Positions 40,459 to 48,934 of a stretch of 64,000 bases of DNA are shown here, in pieces. The notes under the pieces were generated by a model. It was not told the DNA's origin. It made no database searches and saw only the letters and a program-made list of their open reading frames with translations. How positions within the stretch are numbered: position 1 is the first letter of the stretch; each line of letters starts with the position of its first letter. The position numbers and the translations under genes were made by a program. Source of the stretch: AC-32 sp963765785 (GTDB lineage Bacteria; Actinomycetota; Thermoleophilia; Gaiellales; Gaiellaceae); assembly GCA_963765785.1 (NCBI GenBank), contig CAVXXW010000001.1, positions 62,001 through 126,000 on the forward strand, read 5' to 3'.

Positions 40459-41700
40459 CTAACTAACTCGCCGGCGGTGCAGCAGGAGATCGGGGGGGAG
40501 AGCGGCCGGAAACGCGGCGACGATGAAGGCGAAGAGGCAGAAGACTCCGAGCGCATGCGCCCAAGCTGCCTCGGCGACGGTGAGGAACCCGATCCCGGCC
40601 ACGAGGCAAGCGATCGCGAGTCGCGGCAGCAGCCCTGGTACGAGGACGGTGAGCAGGGAATGCGCGTTGGCCGGCTGCTCAGCCATACTCTCGCCGCGAC
40701 CGAGGTCTCCGCGTAACACGAGTCGGAAGAGCAGCGCGAGCGACGGGAACAGAATCGCCGCTCCCGCGACCACGGCAACGGTCACGGCGATGAGCGTGTC
40801 GTGACCTGCTGCGGCCTGTCGGACAGTCAGTCCCTCGAGGAAGACCGGCGATTGCGCGAGTGCCCAGCCGGCGATGATCGCGGCAACGGCGAGCGCCGCG
40901 GTATACCGGGCCGCCTCGTAGCGCTTCCACCAAACGAGCGCGAGCGTCGCGCAGCCGGCAACGATCGACGCGATCAGGCCAATCAGGCCCCTGCCCTCGA
41001 CGAGGCCGTCGTACAGCGGTCGCGCGTCGGCCCGCAGCACGGCCACGCCGGCGAGGGCGATCGCACCGCTCACGAAGCCGGCGGCAAGCGCGCGTGTGCG
41101 GAACCTCCGCTCGAGGGTCGGTTCGTCGAGCCGAGCGGCGTCCGCGCAGAGAAACACAGCGGCGAGGTAGGCGGCGGTCGCAACTGCCAGGACGCCCACG
41201 AGAACCGAGGTCGGGTTGAGCCAGCTGGAGAATTGATCGCCGGCGGCGTTCCCGACCGGGACGCGGCGCGAGGCGATCCCGCCGACGACCATTCCGAGGG
41301 CGAGCGGGGTCAGGATCGACGAGAGGGAGAAGGCGGTGTCGATCGCGCGCTGCTCGCGCGACGTCGACGTGCCTTCGCGAAGGGCGTAGGCGGTGCCGCG
41401 AAAGATGATTCCGACGGCGGCAATGAAGAGCGGGATCGAGAGCGTCGAGGCAATCGAACCGAACGCGCTCGGGTAGGCGGTCCAGACGACGGTCAGCACG
41501 AAGATGAGCCAGACGTGGTTCGCCTCCCAGACGGGGCCCATTGCCCGGTGGGCGTGGTCGCGGACCGAGGCGGCGTCGGGGCCTTTCCCCGCCGTCAGCT
41601 GCCACCAGCCGGCGCCGAAGTCGGCTCCGGCAAGCACCGCATAAAAGGCGAGCCCGACGAGCGCGAAGACCAGCGGCAGCGCGTATAGATGCACGGTCAC
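40459..41700 (-). CDS. cydB: cytochrome bd ubiquinol oxidase subunit II
   Basis: Integral membrane subunit II of cytochrome bd, an O2-reducing quinol oxidase with high oxygen affinity. The N-terminal region GLAFYAVLAGADFGAGWWQL, PVWEANHVWLIFVLTVVWTAYP and IFRGTAYALRE are diagnostic. The product is 413 residues, longer than most CydB (about 340-380), because of additional C-terminal hydrophobic segments (RLAIACLVAGIGFLTVAEAA, VFCLFAFIVAAFPAALPP). GTG 41700 overlaps the cydA stop as GTGA. No cydDC assembly transporter genes are adjacent. Confidence 0.9.
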   Translation of the reverse strand: MTVHLYALPLVFALVGLAFYAVLAGADFGAGWWQLTAGKGPDAASVRDHAHRAMGPVWEANHVWLIFVLTVVWTAYPSAFGSIASTLSIPLFIAAVGIIFRGTAYALREGTSTSREQRAIDTAFSLSSILTPLALGMVVGGIASRRVPVGNAAGDQFSSWLNPTSVLVGVLAVATAAYLAAVFLCADAARLDEPTLERRFRTRALAAGFVSGAIALAGVAVLRADARPLYDGLVEGRGLIGLIASIVAGCATLALVWWKRYEAARYTAALAVAAIIAGWALAQSPVFLEGLTVRQAAAGHDTLIAVTVAVVAGAAILFPSLALLFRLVLRGDLGRGESMAEQPANAHSLLTVLVPGLLPRLAIACLVAGIGFLTVAEAAWAHALGVFCLFAFIVAAFPAALPPDLLLHRRRVS

Positions 41701-43064
41701 GGCTCCTCGGCGGCGACGGGTGCCGGATCGAGTGGAGCTCGGGCGAGGCGAAGAAGAATCCAGGCAACCGCGAGCGCAAGCCCGAGGTAGACGAGCGCGA
41801 GCGTCGCGTAGCCGACCGGGATGCCGCCGGCGCCGGTGACGGCCTGGGAGGTTCGCATGACCCGATAAACGACCCAGGGTTGGCGTCCGACCTCAGTCGT
41901 CACCCAGCCGCAGATCAGGGCCACGACCGAGAGCGGCCCCGCCAGCACAAGCGCACCATAGAACCACCGTGACTCAGGCAGCCGCTTGCGCCGCCACCGA
42001 ACGACGAGAAAGGCGACGCCGAGCAGTGCGAGGAGCGTCCCGATCCCGACCATCGTCTGAAAGGCGATGCGGACGACGTTGACCGGCGGACGCTCGTCCG
42101 CACTCACGGCGTCGAGGCCGGCGACGCGCGCGTTCGGGTCGTGGTAAGCGAGCAGGGAAAGCAACCGCGGGATGGGGATCCCGTACTCGACCCGGCCATC
42201 GCTGTACCAGCCGAGCAGGTGCACGGGCGCCCGCCGTCTCGTCTCGCCGAGTCCTTCGAAGGCAGCGAGCTTGGTCGGCTGCGCACGGGCCACCTCTCGC
42301 CCGTTCCAGTCGCCGACGAGCACCTGAACCGGCGCACAGAGCGCGGCGACGGCGAGCGGGATCGCGAGGGCGGTGCGCTCGTAACGGCCCCAGCGCCCGC
42401 GCAGGCGGGCGGCCGCGTAGGCGGCCGCAATGAGGAAACCGGTGACCATGTAGCCGGCCAGATACATGTGCACGAGCTCATGCCAGAAGTAGTTGTTGCC
42501 GAAGAGCGCTTGGACGGGATGGACATCGACCGCTTTGCCGTCGCGTAGATGGAAGCCGGTTGGGTGGTTCATCCACCCGTTGACCGAGATCACCGTCAGG
42601 GAGCCGGTGAGGCCGGCGATCGCGATCGGGATGCCGCTGGCGAAGTGGGCGCAGGGAGAAAGCCGGTCCCAGCCGTAGATGTAGATGCCGATGAAGATCG
42701 CCTCCATGAAGAATGAGAAGCCTTCGATCGCGAAGCCGAGGCCGAAGACGCTCCCGAAGCTGGCAGTGAAGGCGGGCCACAGGAGGCCCATCTCGAAGCT
42801 GAGGATCGTCCCGGTCACGACCCCGGCGGCGAACAGCGCGGCCATCACCTTCGTCCAGCGCCTCGCCAAAATCCGATAGAGCTCATCACCCGTGCGCAGA
42901 TAGAGCCACTCGACAAACAGCACCAGCGCCGGGAAAGCGATCCCGAAGCAGACAAAAGGGATGTGCACGACGAAGGAGAGCGCCTGCATTTGCCTGGCCT
43001 GCAGCAGGTAGTCCTGGTGCACTTCGTCCAGTGGTGTGCCCGCGAGTAGAACGAGCTGGTTCAC
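41697..43064 (-). CDS. cydA: cytochrome bd ubiquinol oxidase subunit I
   Basis: Haem-bearing subunit I of cytochrome bd, 455 residues, in the cytoplasmic membrane. Conserved stretches are MQALSFVVHIPFVCFGIAFP (haem-ligand His region), GFAIEGFSFFMEAIFIGIYIYGW, SVNGWMNHPTGF and the quinol-site block GWVTTEVGRQPWVVYRVMRT. The hydrophilic Q-loop is short, as in the bd variants of Gram-positive bacteria. The start is GTG 43064 with AGAAG upstream. Together with cydB it gives a menaquinol oxidase for low oxygen; MqnD elsewhere in the window supplies the menaquinone pathway. Confidence 0.92.
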   Translation of the reverse strand: MNQLVLLAGTPLDEVHQDYLLQARQMQALSFVVHIPFVCFGIAFPALVLFVEWLYLRTGDELYRILARRWTKVMAALFAAGVVTGTILSFEMGLLWPAFTASFGSVFGLGFAIEGFSFFMEAIFIGIYIYGWDRLSPCAHFASGIPIAIAGLTGSLTVISVNGWMNHPTGFHLRDGKAVDVHPVQALFGNNYFWHELVHMYLAGYMVTGFLIAAAYAAARLRGRWGRYERTALAIPLAVAALCAPVQVLVGDWNGREVARAQPTKLAAFEGLGETRRRAPVHLLGWYSDGRVEYGIPIPRLLSLLAYHDPNARVAGLDAVSADERPPVNVVRIAFQTMVGIGTLLALLGVAFLVVRWRRKRLPESRWFYGALVLAGPLSVVALICGWVTTEVGRQPWVVYRVMRTSQAVTGAGGIPVGYATLALVYLGLALAVAWILLRLARAPLDPAPVAAEEP

Positions 43065-43255
43065 TTCTAAGGGCGTCTGTCGCTTGGTCGAACTCGCGCG
43101 TTCGCCATGTTGCCGAGTCTAAGAACCAGCGGCGACCCCAGAGCAATGCAGCAGGTCGGATCTGCTGTCGAAAGTGGCTACTTCCGGCGAGTCGAGTTCA
43201 GCTGCCTAGACTGCCCGACGTGAGCGCGGTCGACCCGGCCTCTAAGGGGGCCAGG

Positions 43256-44179
43256 CTAGGTTCGGAGTGACAGGACGATCGCGCCGTCCGCTCCCGCGAC
43301 TACCTCGCGCAGCGCTTGTGCCGCCTGTTCGAGCGGACGGACGGACGCGATCGGCACGCTAAGGGTGCCGTGGGCCAGCAGCTCCGCGAGGGCCGAAAGC
43401 TGCCGACCATCGGGCCGGACGTAGACGTCGGATACGGCGACGCCCCGTTTCTCCCGCGGCGGGTCGCCCGTGATCGTGGCGAGGCGGCCGCCGTCAGCAA
43501 CCGCCTTCAACGTGGTGGCCGCCTGCCCGGGGGCGGCGTTGACGGCCTTGGGCGCGCCGCCGGCGGTGATCGCGCGAACGAGCGCAGGCCAGTCGCCGTG
43601 GTAGTCGAGCACCTCCGACGCGCCGTAGTCGCGGATGCGCTCGGCCTTCTTCGCGCTCGCGGTTGCGATCACGCGGGCGCCTCGAGCCGCGGCGAGCTGG
43701 ACGAGCAGGCCACCCGTGACTCCGCCCGCTCCGTTGACGACGACCCAGCCGCCGCTCTCGATCCCGAGAGCCTCGTCGAGTGCCTGAGCCGCAGTGAGCG
43801 CCGGAATGGGAAACGCTCCGCCGGCTTCCCATGACGCTTCTGGCGGCCGGGCCGCGACGGTCGCCGCCGGCGCGAGCACCCTCCCCGCCCACGTCCCGTG
43901 ACGCCGGAGCGGCAGCGGATGTGTCATCACCTCGTCGCCCTCGCGCAGCTCGGCCACGCCGGAGCCGGCCGCTGCGACCGTCCCGGACGCCTCCGTCCCG
44001 AGCGCCATCGGAGCCGGGCCGCCGATCTGCCAGCTGCCGATCCTGACAAGCTCGTCCCAGTTGCCGATGCCGGCGGCGACGACGTCGATGAGGACCTCGT
44101 CGGCGGCAGGCGTCCCCCGCTCGTCCACCTCGAAGATCTCGATCGGCTCGCCGAGTGCTGTGATCCCGGCCGCTCGCAT
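43256..44179 (-). CDS. MDR-type NADP-dependent oxidoreductase
   Basis: Zinc-free medium-chain dehydrogenase/reductase (quinone-oxidoreductase type), 307 residues. It has the GroES-like half (ADEVLIDVVAAGIGNWDELV, LGTEASGTVAAAGSGV) and the cofactor half with VVNGAGGVTGGLLVQLAAARGA and SAKKAERIRDYGASEVLDY. The NADP preference and substrate are inferred from the family only. GAGCAGG precedes ATG 44179. It is the full-length relative of the truncated-looking 39610 gene on the far side of cydAB. Confidence 0.88.
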   Translation of the reverse strand: MRAAGITALGEPIEIFEVDERGTPAADEVLIDVVAAGIGNWDELVRIGSWQIGGPAPMALGTEASGTVAAAGSGVAELREGDEVMTHPLPLRRHGTWAGRVLAPAATVAARPPEASWEAGGAFPIPALTAAQALDEALGIESGGWVVVNGAGGVTGGLLVQLAAARGARVIATASAKKAERIRDYGASEVLDYHGDWPALVRAITAGGAPKAVNAAPGQAATTLKAVADGGRLATITGDPPREKRGVAVSDVYVRPDGRQLSALAELLAHGTLSVPIASVRPLEQAAQALREVVAGADGAIVLSLRT

Positions 44180-44444
44180 CCTGCTCTGAGCACGTTACTG
44201 CCGTCGGTGATGCGGCGCGGGCCGCTTTGGCACCTCGCCGGAGGAGTCCGACGCGAGCAGGTGACAGATGACTTGCCTGGGCCAGCGTGCGGGAATGTCA
44301 CCCGAGCCCGGATGACGAGCGAACTCGTCGGCGGCTACTCTGCCTAGTAGGGGCATGACATGAGGGCGCCCCATGAACGCGCGTAGCGAGCACACGGCTG
44401 GGAAGGGTCTGCGCGGATGGTGGACATCTCCCCCGCGATCCGGG

Positions 44445-44660
44445 ATGCAGCGCCTGATCTTCCCCTGGGAGTATCGGCACCTCCGAGCCTTTGGGGTAAC
44501 GCGTGTTGCTGGTGCGAGTGTCGCGGCCGCCGCGGGCATCGTGTGCCTCTCGTACGGGGTCTACGGATGGGCAGCCTTCTTCCTGGTCGTTGGGGCGCTA
44601 AGTCTCGCGGCGGGCGAGTGGTACCTCTCCATCGCTCGCTCCTCGTCTTCCCGCACGTAA
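44445..44660 (+). CDS. small two-TM membrane protein
   Basis: 71-residue membrane protein: a short basic head (MQRLIFPWEYRHLRAFGVTR) and two hydrophobic segments (VAGASVAAAAGIVCLSYGVY, WAAFFLVVGALSLAAG), then WYLSIARSS at the end. ATG 44445 fits the usual start of such proteins; a longer frame from 44373 adds 24 unlikely residues. Related small proteins with a PWE-H-LR head occur in actinobacteria, function unknown. It stands alone, converging with groEL. Confidence 0.6.
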   Translation: MQRLIFPWEYRHLRAFGVTRVAGASVAAAAGIVCLSYGVYGWAAFFLVVGALSLAAGEWYLSIARSSSSRT

Positions 44661-44717
44661 CCCCGCGCGGGTATCCAGCATCCCTTGGGCGACGCTTCTT
44701 CTCACTAGAAAGCAAGA

Positions 44718-44736
44718 GGGCCGGCTCGGCCGGCCC
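44718..44736. terminator. bidirectional terminator between groEL and the small membrane gene
   Basis: GGGCCGGC-TCG-GCCGGCCC, perfect eight-base stem. On the minus strand it is followed by TCTTGCTTTCT, a U-rich tail serving groEL; on the plus strand by TTCTGC. Confidence 0.75.
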
Positions 44737-44793
44737 TTCTGCTGTGGACCCCAACGAGGGGGCCAACGGGGGAAACCGGGTTTCCCCCGTTCC

Positions 44794-46419
44794 CTACATC
44801 ATCCCGCCCATGTCCGGCATGCCGGCGCCGGCGCCGACCGGGTTCTTCTCCGGCGGCTCGGCGACGATGGCCTCGGTGGTCAGGATGTTCTTCGCGATCG
44901 ACGCCGCGTTCTGCAGCGCCAGGCGCGTGACCTTCGTCGGGTCGATGATCCCGCTCGCGACGAGATCCTCGACCTCGCCGGAGTCGACGTTCAGCCCGTG
45001 ACCCTTCTTGGCGTCGCGGACACGCCCGACGACGATCGAGCCCTCGAGCCCCGCGTTCTCGGCGAGCTGCCGAAGCGGCTCCTCGACCGCGCGGCGGATG
45101 ATCGCCGCACCCGTCTTCTCGTCGCCCTCGAATGAGTCGAGCTTGACCGACTCGACCGCGTTCAGGAGCGCCACACCGCCGCCGGGCACGATGCCCTCCT
45201 CGAGAGCGGCCCGAGTGGCCTCGAGCGCGTCCTCGACGCGGTGCTTCTTCTCCTTCATCTCGGTCTCCGTGGAGGCGCCGACCTTGATCACGGCCACGCC
45301 GCCCGCGAGCTTCGCCAGGCGCTCCTGGAGCTTCTCGCGGTCGAAGTCCGAGTCGGTGTTCTCGATCTCGGCCTGCAGCTGCTTGATGCGGGCCTTGATC
45401 GCGCCGGTGTCGCCGGCGCCGTCGATGATCGTCGTCGAGTCCTTGTCGATGACGACACGGCGGGCCTTGCCGAGCTGCGTGAGCTTCGTGTTCTCGAGCT
45501 TGAGGCCCATCTCCTCGGTGATCACCTCGGCGCCCGTGAGGATCGCAATGTCCTCGAGCATGCGCTTGCGGCGGTCACCGAAGCCCGGCGCCTTGACCGC
45601 GACCGCGGTGAAGGTGCCGCGCAGCTTGTTGACGACGATCGTCGCGAGCGACTCGCCCTCGACGTCCTCCGCCACGATCAGCAGCGGGCGACCCGCCTGG
45701 ATCACCTGCTCGAGCACCGGCAGGACGTCCTTGACCGCGCCGATCTTCTGGTTCGCGACCAGGATGTACGGCTCGTCGAGGACGGCCTCCATGCGCTCGG
45801 GGTCGGTGACCATGTAGGGCGACAGGTAGCCCTTGTCGAACTGCATGCCCTCGGTGAACTCGAGCTCGAGGCCAAGCGTCTGGCCCTCCTCGACGTTCAC
45901 GACGCCGTCCTTGCCGACCTTGTCGATCGCGTCGGCGATGTGATCGCCGATCTCCCGCTCGCGCGACGAGATTGTCGCGACCCGGGCGATGTCCTCCTTG
46001 CCCGAGATCTCCTTGGACTGCGACGCGAGGTTGTTGGTCACCTCGTCGACGGCCAGCTCGATCCCGCGCTTGAGCGCGATCGGGTTCGCGCCGGCGGCGA
46101 CGTTCTTGAGGCCCTCGCGGACGATCGCCTGAGCGAGGATCGTCGCGGTGGTCGTGCCGTCGCCAGCCTTGTCGTTCGTCTCTGTGGCGACCTCGCGGAC
46201 GAGCTGCGCGCCCTGGTTCTCGAAGACGTCCTCCACCTCGATCTCACGGGCAATGGTGACGCCGTCGTTGGTGATCGTCGGCGCGCCGAACTTCTTGTCC
46301 AGCACGACGTAGCGGCCCTTCGGGCCGAGCGTCACCTTGACCGCGTCGGCGAGGATGTTCACGCCACGCTCGAGCGCGCGCCGCGCATCCTCGTTGAACT
46401 TCAGCTCCTTGTGTGCCAT
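44794..46419 (-). CDS. groL: chaperonin GroEL (Hsp60)
   Basis: ATP-dependent folding chaperonin, 541 residues, full length. Hallmarks are VTLGPKGRYVVLDKKFG and NDGVTIAREIEVED (ATP pocket), TNDKAGDGTTTATILA, KAPGFGDRRKRMLEDIA, EEGIVPGGGVALL and the flexible C-terminal GMPDMGGMM. ATG 46419 is preceded by GGAGG. It is co-transcribed 19 bases after groES and thus under the CIRCE element at 46822. A GGM-type tail is that of a housekeeping GroEL rather than the His-tailed GroEL1 of some actinobacteria. Confidence 0.98.
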   Translation of the reverse strand: MAHKELKFNEDARRALERGVNILADAVKVTLGPKGRYVVLDKKFGAPTITNDGVTIAREIEVEDVFENQGAQLVREVATETNDKAGDGTTTATILAQAIVREGLKNVAAGANPIALKRGIELAVDEVTNNLASQSKEISGKEDIARVATISSREREIGDHIADAIDKVGKDGVVNVEEGQTLGLELEFTEGMQFDKGYLSPYMVTDPERMEAVLDEPYILVANQKIGAVKDVLPVLEQVIQAGRPLLIVAEDVEGESLATIVVNKLRGTFTAVAVKAPGFGDRRKRMLEDIAILTGAEVITEEMGLKLENTKLTQLGKARRVVIDKDSTTIIDGAGDTGAIKARIKQLQAEIENTDSDFDREKLQERLAKLAGGVAVIKVGASTETEMKEKKHRVEDALEATRAALEEGIVPGGGVALLNAVESVKLDSFEGDEKTGAAIIRRAVEEPLRQLAENAGLEGSIVVGRVRDAKKGHGLNVDSGEVEDLVASGIIDPTKVTRLALQNAASIAKNILTTEAIVAEPPEKNPVGAGAGMPDMGGMM

Positions 46420-46438
46420 CTAGTACCTCCGTGTTCGG

Positions 46439-46780
46439 CTAGGCGCTCGCGCCCGCCATCTCCTTCTTCTTCTTGGATCCCTTCGAGGCGTCGGCCGTGA
46501 CCTTGGCCAGGACGTCCGACTCGCGCAGCACGAGCACCTCGTCGGTGCCGAGCTTGATCTCCGTACCGCCGTACTTGGAGAAGATGATCTCGTCGCCCTC
46601 GGCGACGTCCATCGGGACGAGCTCGCCCTTGTCGTTGCGCGAGCCCGGGCCGACCGCGAGCACGCGGCCGCGCTGCGGCTTCTCCTTGGCGGTATCCGGC
46701 AGGACGATGCCGCTCGCCGTGGTCTCCTCGTCCTCGAGGGCCTCCACGATCAGGCGGTCGCCCAGTGGCTGTAGGTTCAT
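46439..46780 (-). CDS. groS: co-chaperonin GroES (Hsp10)
   Basis: Lid protein of the chaperonin, 113 residues, a little longer than usual because of a Lys-rich tail (KGSKKKKEMAGASA) after the conserved end. The fold markers LQPLGDRLIVEALEDEE, GIVLPDTAKEKPQRG (mobile loop) and EGDEIIFSKYGGTEIKL are seen. ATG 46780 was chosen for its strong GAAGGAGGGG site; a longer frame from 46828 would read through the promoter. Controlled by CIRCE. Confidence 0.95.
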   Translation of the reverse strand: MNLQPLGDRLIVEALEDEETTASGIVLPDTAKEKPQRGRVLAVGPGSRNDKGELVPMDVAEGDEIIFSKYGGTEIKLGTDEVLVLRESDVLAKVTADASKGSKKKKEMAGASA

Positions 46781-46821
46781 CCAGCCCCTCCTTCTTCGCT
46801 TCTGTGACTTTGTGACAGCCC

Positions 46822-46848
46822 TTGGCACTCCTGGGGGCCGAGTGCCAG
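46822..46848 (-). promoter_or_regulatory. CIRCE operator (HrcA binding site)
   Basis: TTGGCACTC-N9-GAGTGCCAG, nine-base arms complementary throughout apart from the outermost T/G pair, 42 bases upstream of the groES ATG. It matches the CIRCE consensus TTAGCACTC-N9-GAGTGCTAA. HrcA repression of groES-groEL released by heat is the established mechanism; hrcA itself is not in the window. Confidence 0.9.
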
Positions 46849-46923
46849 GGCAGTTTACCGCTTCGCGAGCGGGCCGTGTAACGGTACCGCGCCGGCTGGG
46901 TCCACTCTGTTACAAAGCTCGCC

Positions 46924-47358
46924 ATGAAGCGGGAGTTCTCGGCCGGCGGCGTGCTCGTACGACGGCTGAACGGGTGCTGGATGATGGCCGCGATCCGGCC
47001 GCAGCGCGACGGGAAGGCGGTGTGGGCGCTCCCCAAAGGTCACATCGACCCGGGCGAGAGCGGCGAGGCGACCGCGCTGCGAGAGGTCGCCGAGGAGACC
47101 GGCGCCCACGGCCGCTCGCTCGGCAAGCTCGGCGACGTCCGTTACGTCTACACCTGGAAGGGGGAGCGGATCTTCAAGGTCGTCTCGTTCTTCCTCGTCC
47201 GCTACTCGGGCGGGCGGCTCGGCGAGCTGCCGGAGGAGTTTCGGCACGAGGTGGCCGAGGTGCGCTGGGTGCCGCTCGAGGAGGCGCCGCGGCTGCTCGC
47301 CTACTCCGGCGAGAAGGAGATGGCCGTGAAGGCGATCGAGGCCGTGCGCACATTATGA
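46924..47358 (+). CDS. Nudix hydrolase
   Basis: 144-residue Nudix pyrophosphohydrolase. The Nudix box GX5EX7REUXEEXGU is complete at residues 39-61 (GHIDPGESGE, then REVAEETG). The N-terminal SAGGVLVRRLNG and the ALPKGH lead-in fit the MutT/Ap4A-hydrolase-like branch. The substrate is open: a damaged nucleotide, dinucleoside polyphosphate or nucleotide sugar. ATG 46924 is preceded by TACAAA at seven bases, so leaderless. It is divergent from groES beyond the CIRCE element. Confidence 0.9.
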   Translation: MKREFSAGGVLVRRLNGCWMMAAIRPQRDGKAVWALPKGHIDPGESGEATALREVAEETGAHGRSLGKLGDVRYVYTWKGERIFKVVSFFLVRYSGGRLGELPEEFRHEVAEVRWVPLEEAPRLLAYSGEKEMAVKAIEAVRTL

Positions 47359-47371
47359 TCCCGCGACCCCC

Positions 47372-47740
47372 GTGGCAGGAGACGACGACGCCGTGTACGC
47401 GCTGAACTTCTACTCGCCGATGGTGGCCGACCAGCTTCGCAGCGGCCGCAAGTCGGCGACCATCCGCCTCGGCGACAAGTCGCGCAAGTACCGCAAGGGC
47501 ATGATCGTCCAAGTGCTCGCGGGCACGCGCTTCAGCCCGCGGCACAAGATCTTCGACGCGGTGATCGACAAGGTCGAGGTAAAGACGCTCGGCGAGCTCT
47601 CTCCCCGCGAGATCGAGCACGACAACCCTGAGATCCGGCGCCCGGAAGAGATGGCTTCGTTCCTCGGGCAGCTCTACAACCGCGACGTCGGCAGTGACGA
47701 CGTCGTCACGGTCATCCGCTTCAGCGAGATCCGTCACTAG
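47372..47740 (+). CDS. ASCH-domain protein
   Basis: 122-residue protein with an ASCH (PUA-like) fold: NFYSPMVADQLRSGRKSATIRLGDKSRKYRKG gives the usual K-x-xT-R start, followed by IVQVLAGTRF and an RNA-binding-like beta barrel. Such proteins bind RNA or act as small amidohydrolases; which holds here is unknown. It starts at GTG 47372, 13 bases after the Nudix gene, and is followed almost without gap by an OCD-like gene, so the three form an operon. Confidence 0.75.
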   Translation: MAGDDDAVYALNFYSPMVADQLRSGRKSATIRLGDKSRKYRKGMIVQVLAGTRFSPRHKIFDAVIDKVEVKTLGELSPREIEHDNPEIRRPEEMASFLGQLYNRDVGSDDVVTVIRFSEIRH

Positions 47741-47741
47741 G

Positions 47742-48641
47742 TTGCTCGTCCTCTCGCGGGAGGAGGTCGCGCGGCTGCTCGACGTCGACCTCCTGCTCGA
47801 GCGGCTGGAGCGCGCGTTCGTCGAGCTCTCGGCCGGGCGGGCTTCGGTGCCGGCTCGTGGTGCGGCGTTCGCGCCGGGCGGGCTACTCGCGGCGATGCCG
47901 GGGTACGTGGACGGTGTGCTGGCCGCGAAGCTCGTCTCGGTCTTCCCGGAGCACGAGCCGTCGCACCAGGCGCTGATAGCCGTCTTCGACGCTTCGACCG
48001 GGACGCCGCATGCGGTGATGGACGGCACGCACATCACGGCCGTACGTACTGGCGCGAGCTCGGCCGTCGCCACGCGCGCGCTCGCGCGCGAGGACGCGAA
48101 GGTGCTCGCCGTGCTCGGCTCGGGTGTGCAGGCCCGCTCGCACCTCGACGCGGTGCGGCGGGTGCGTTCGTTCGACGAGGTGCGCGTCGCGTCCCGGACG
48201 TTCGCGCACGCGCAGGCGCTGGCGGAGGAGACCGGCGCCACCGCGGTCGAGTCGTTCGAGGAAGCCGTGCGCGGCGCGGACGTCGTCTGCTGCTGCACGC
48301 ACACCGACTCGCCGATCCTGCGCCGCGCCTGGCTCGGCGCCGGAACGCATGTCTGCTCGGTCGGCGTGGGGGACGGGCCGGAGCTCGACGCGGAGACGGT
48401 GCAGGCCGGCCTACTGGTCGTCGAGTCGCCGGCGGCGTTCCAGCCGTTCCCGGCGGGCACGCACGAGCTGAGCGGCCTCGACCCGTCGATAGGGATCGAG
48501 CTCGGGCAGATCCTGAGCGGCGAGCATCCCGGCCGGACTCGCGAGGACGAGATCACCGTCTACAAGTCGATGGGCCACGCGGTCGAGGACGCCGCGGCGG
48601 CAGCCCTCGTGCTCGAGCGGGCTAGCTCTTCCGGATCTTGA
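47742..48641 (+). CDS. ornithine cyclodeaminase / mu-crystallin family protein, second copy
   Basis: 299-residue member of the OCD/mu-crystallin NAD(P)-binding family. Characteristic blocks are AAFAPGGLLAAMPGYVDG, AAKLVSVFPEH, HAVMDGTHITAVRTGASSAV and the Rossmann loop VLGSGVQARSHLDAV. Start TTG 47742 directly follows the ASCH stop; no ATG or GTG is near. It differs clearly from the 18965 paralogue in the substrate half. The reaction is not assignable. Its last 20 bases overlap, tail to tail, the zinc-ribbon gene. Confidence 0.85.
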   Translation: MLVLSREEVARLLDVDLLLERLERAFVELSAGRASVPARGAAFAPGGLLAAMPGYVDGVLAAKLVSVFPEHEPSHQALIAVFDASTGTPHAVMDGTHITAVRTGASSAVATRALAREDAKVLAVLGSGVQARSHLDAVRRVRSFDEVRVASRTFAHAQALAEETGATAVESFEEAVRGADVVCCCTHTDSPILRRAWLGAGTHVCSVGVGDGPELDAETVQAGLLVVESPAAFQPFPAGTHELSGLDPSIGIELGQILSGEHPGRTREDEITVYKSMGHAVEDAAAAALVLERASSSGS

Positions 48642-48894
48642 CGCCGAACTGCTCGGGCGGGCGCAGCTCGGCGCCGCACTCCTCACACTCGACCGCGAAC
48701 GCCGAGGCGAAGCGTGCGCCGCAGCCCGGGCACTGCGAGCGAAACTCGCCGCCGCACTGCGGACACGCGGCCGGCAACTCCGAGACGAACGCCTCGAAGT
48801 AGCGCTGCACGAACCCGCAGCGCAGGCAGAAGGCAACCCAGTCGCCGAGCGTCCTGCGCCGCTCTTCCTGCAGCCAGTTCCGTGCGCGGCTCAC
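48622..48894 (-). CDS. zinc-ribbon protein
   Basis: 90-residue protein with four CxxC knuckles (FCLRCG, CPQCGG, CPGCGARF, CEECGAE), enough for two zinc ribbons. The N-terminal part (ARNWLQEERRRTLGDWVAF) is basic and helical. No catalytic motif is seen; binding to nucleic acid or a protein is likely. GTG 48894 has TACAGT six bases upstream. It is divergent from the 2-oxoacid dehydrogenase operon, with two leaderless promoters in a 40-base spacer. Confidence 0.7.
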   Translation of the reverse strand: MSRARNWLQEERRRTLGDWVAFCLRCGFVQRYFEAFVSELPAACPQCGGEFRSQCPGCGARFASAFAVECEECGAELRPPEQFGVKIRKS

Positions 48895-48900
48895 CGGCCG

Positions 48901-48906
48901 ACTGTA
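48901..48906 (-). promoter_or_regulatory. -10 box, leaderless promoter of the zinc-ribbon gene
   Basis: TACAGT on the minus strand ends six bases before GTG 48894. Confidence 0.45.
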
Positions 48907-48920
48907 GCCAGACCGATCGC

Positions 48921-48926
48921 TAGAGT
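48921..48926 (+). promoter_or_regulatory. -10 box, leaderless promoter of the 2-oxoacid dehydrogenase operon
   Basis: TAGAGT ends eight bases before ATG 48935; it stands back to back with the zinc-ribbon promoter. Confidence 0.45.
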
Positions 48927-48934
48927 TCCGCCGG

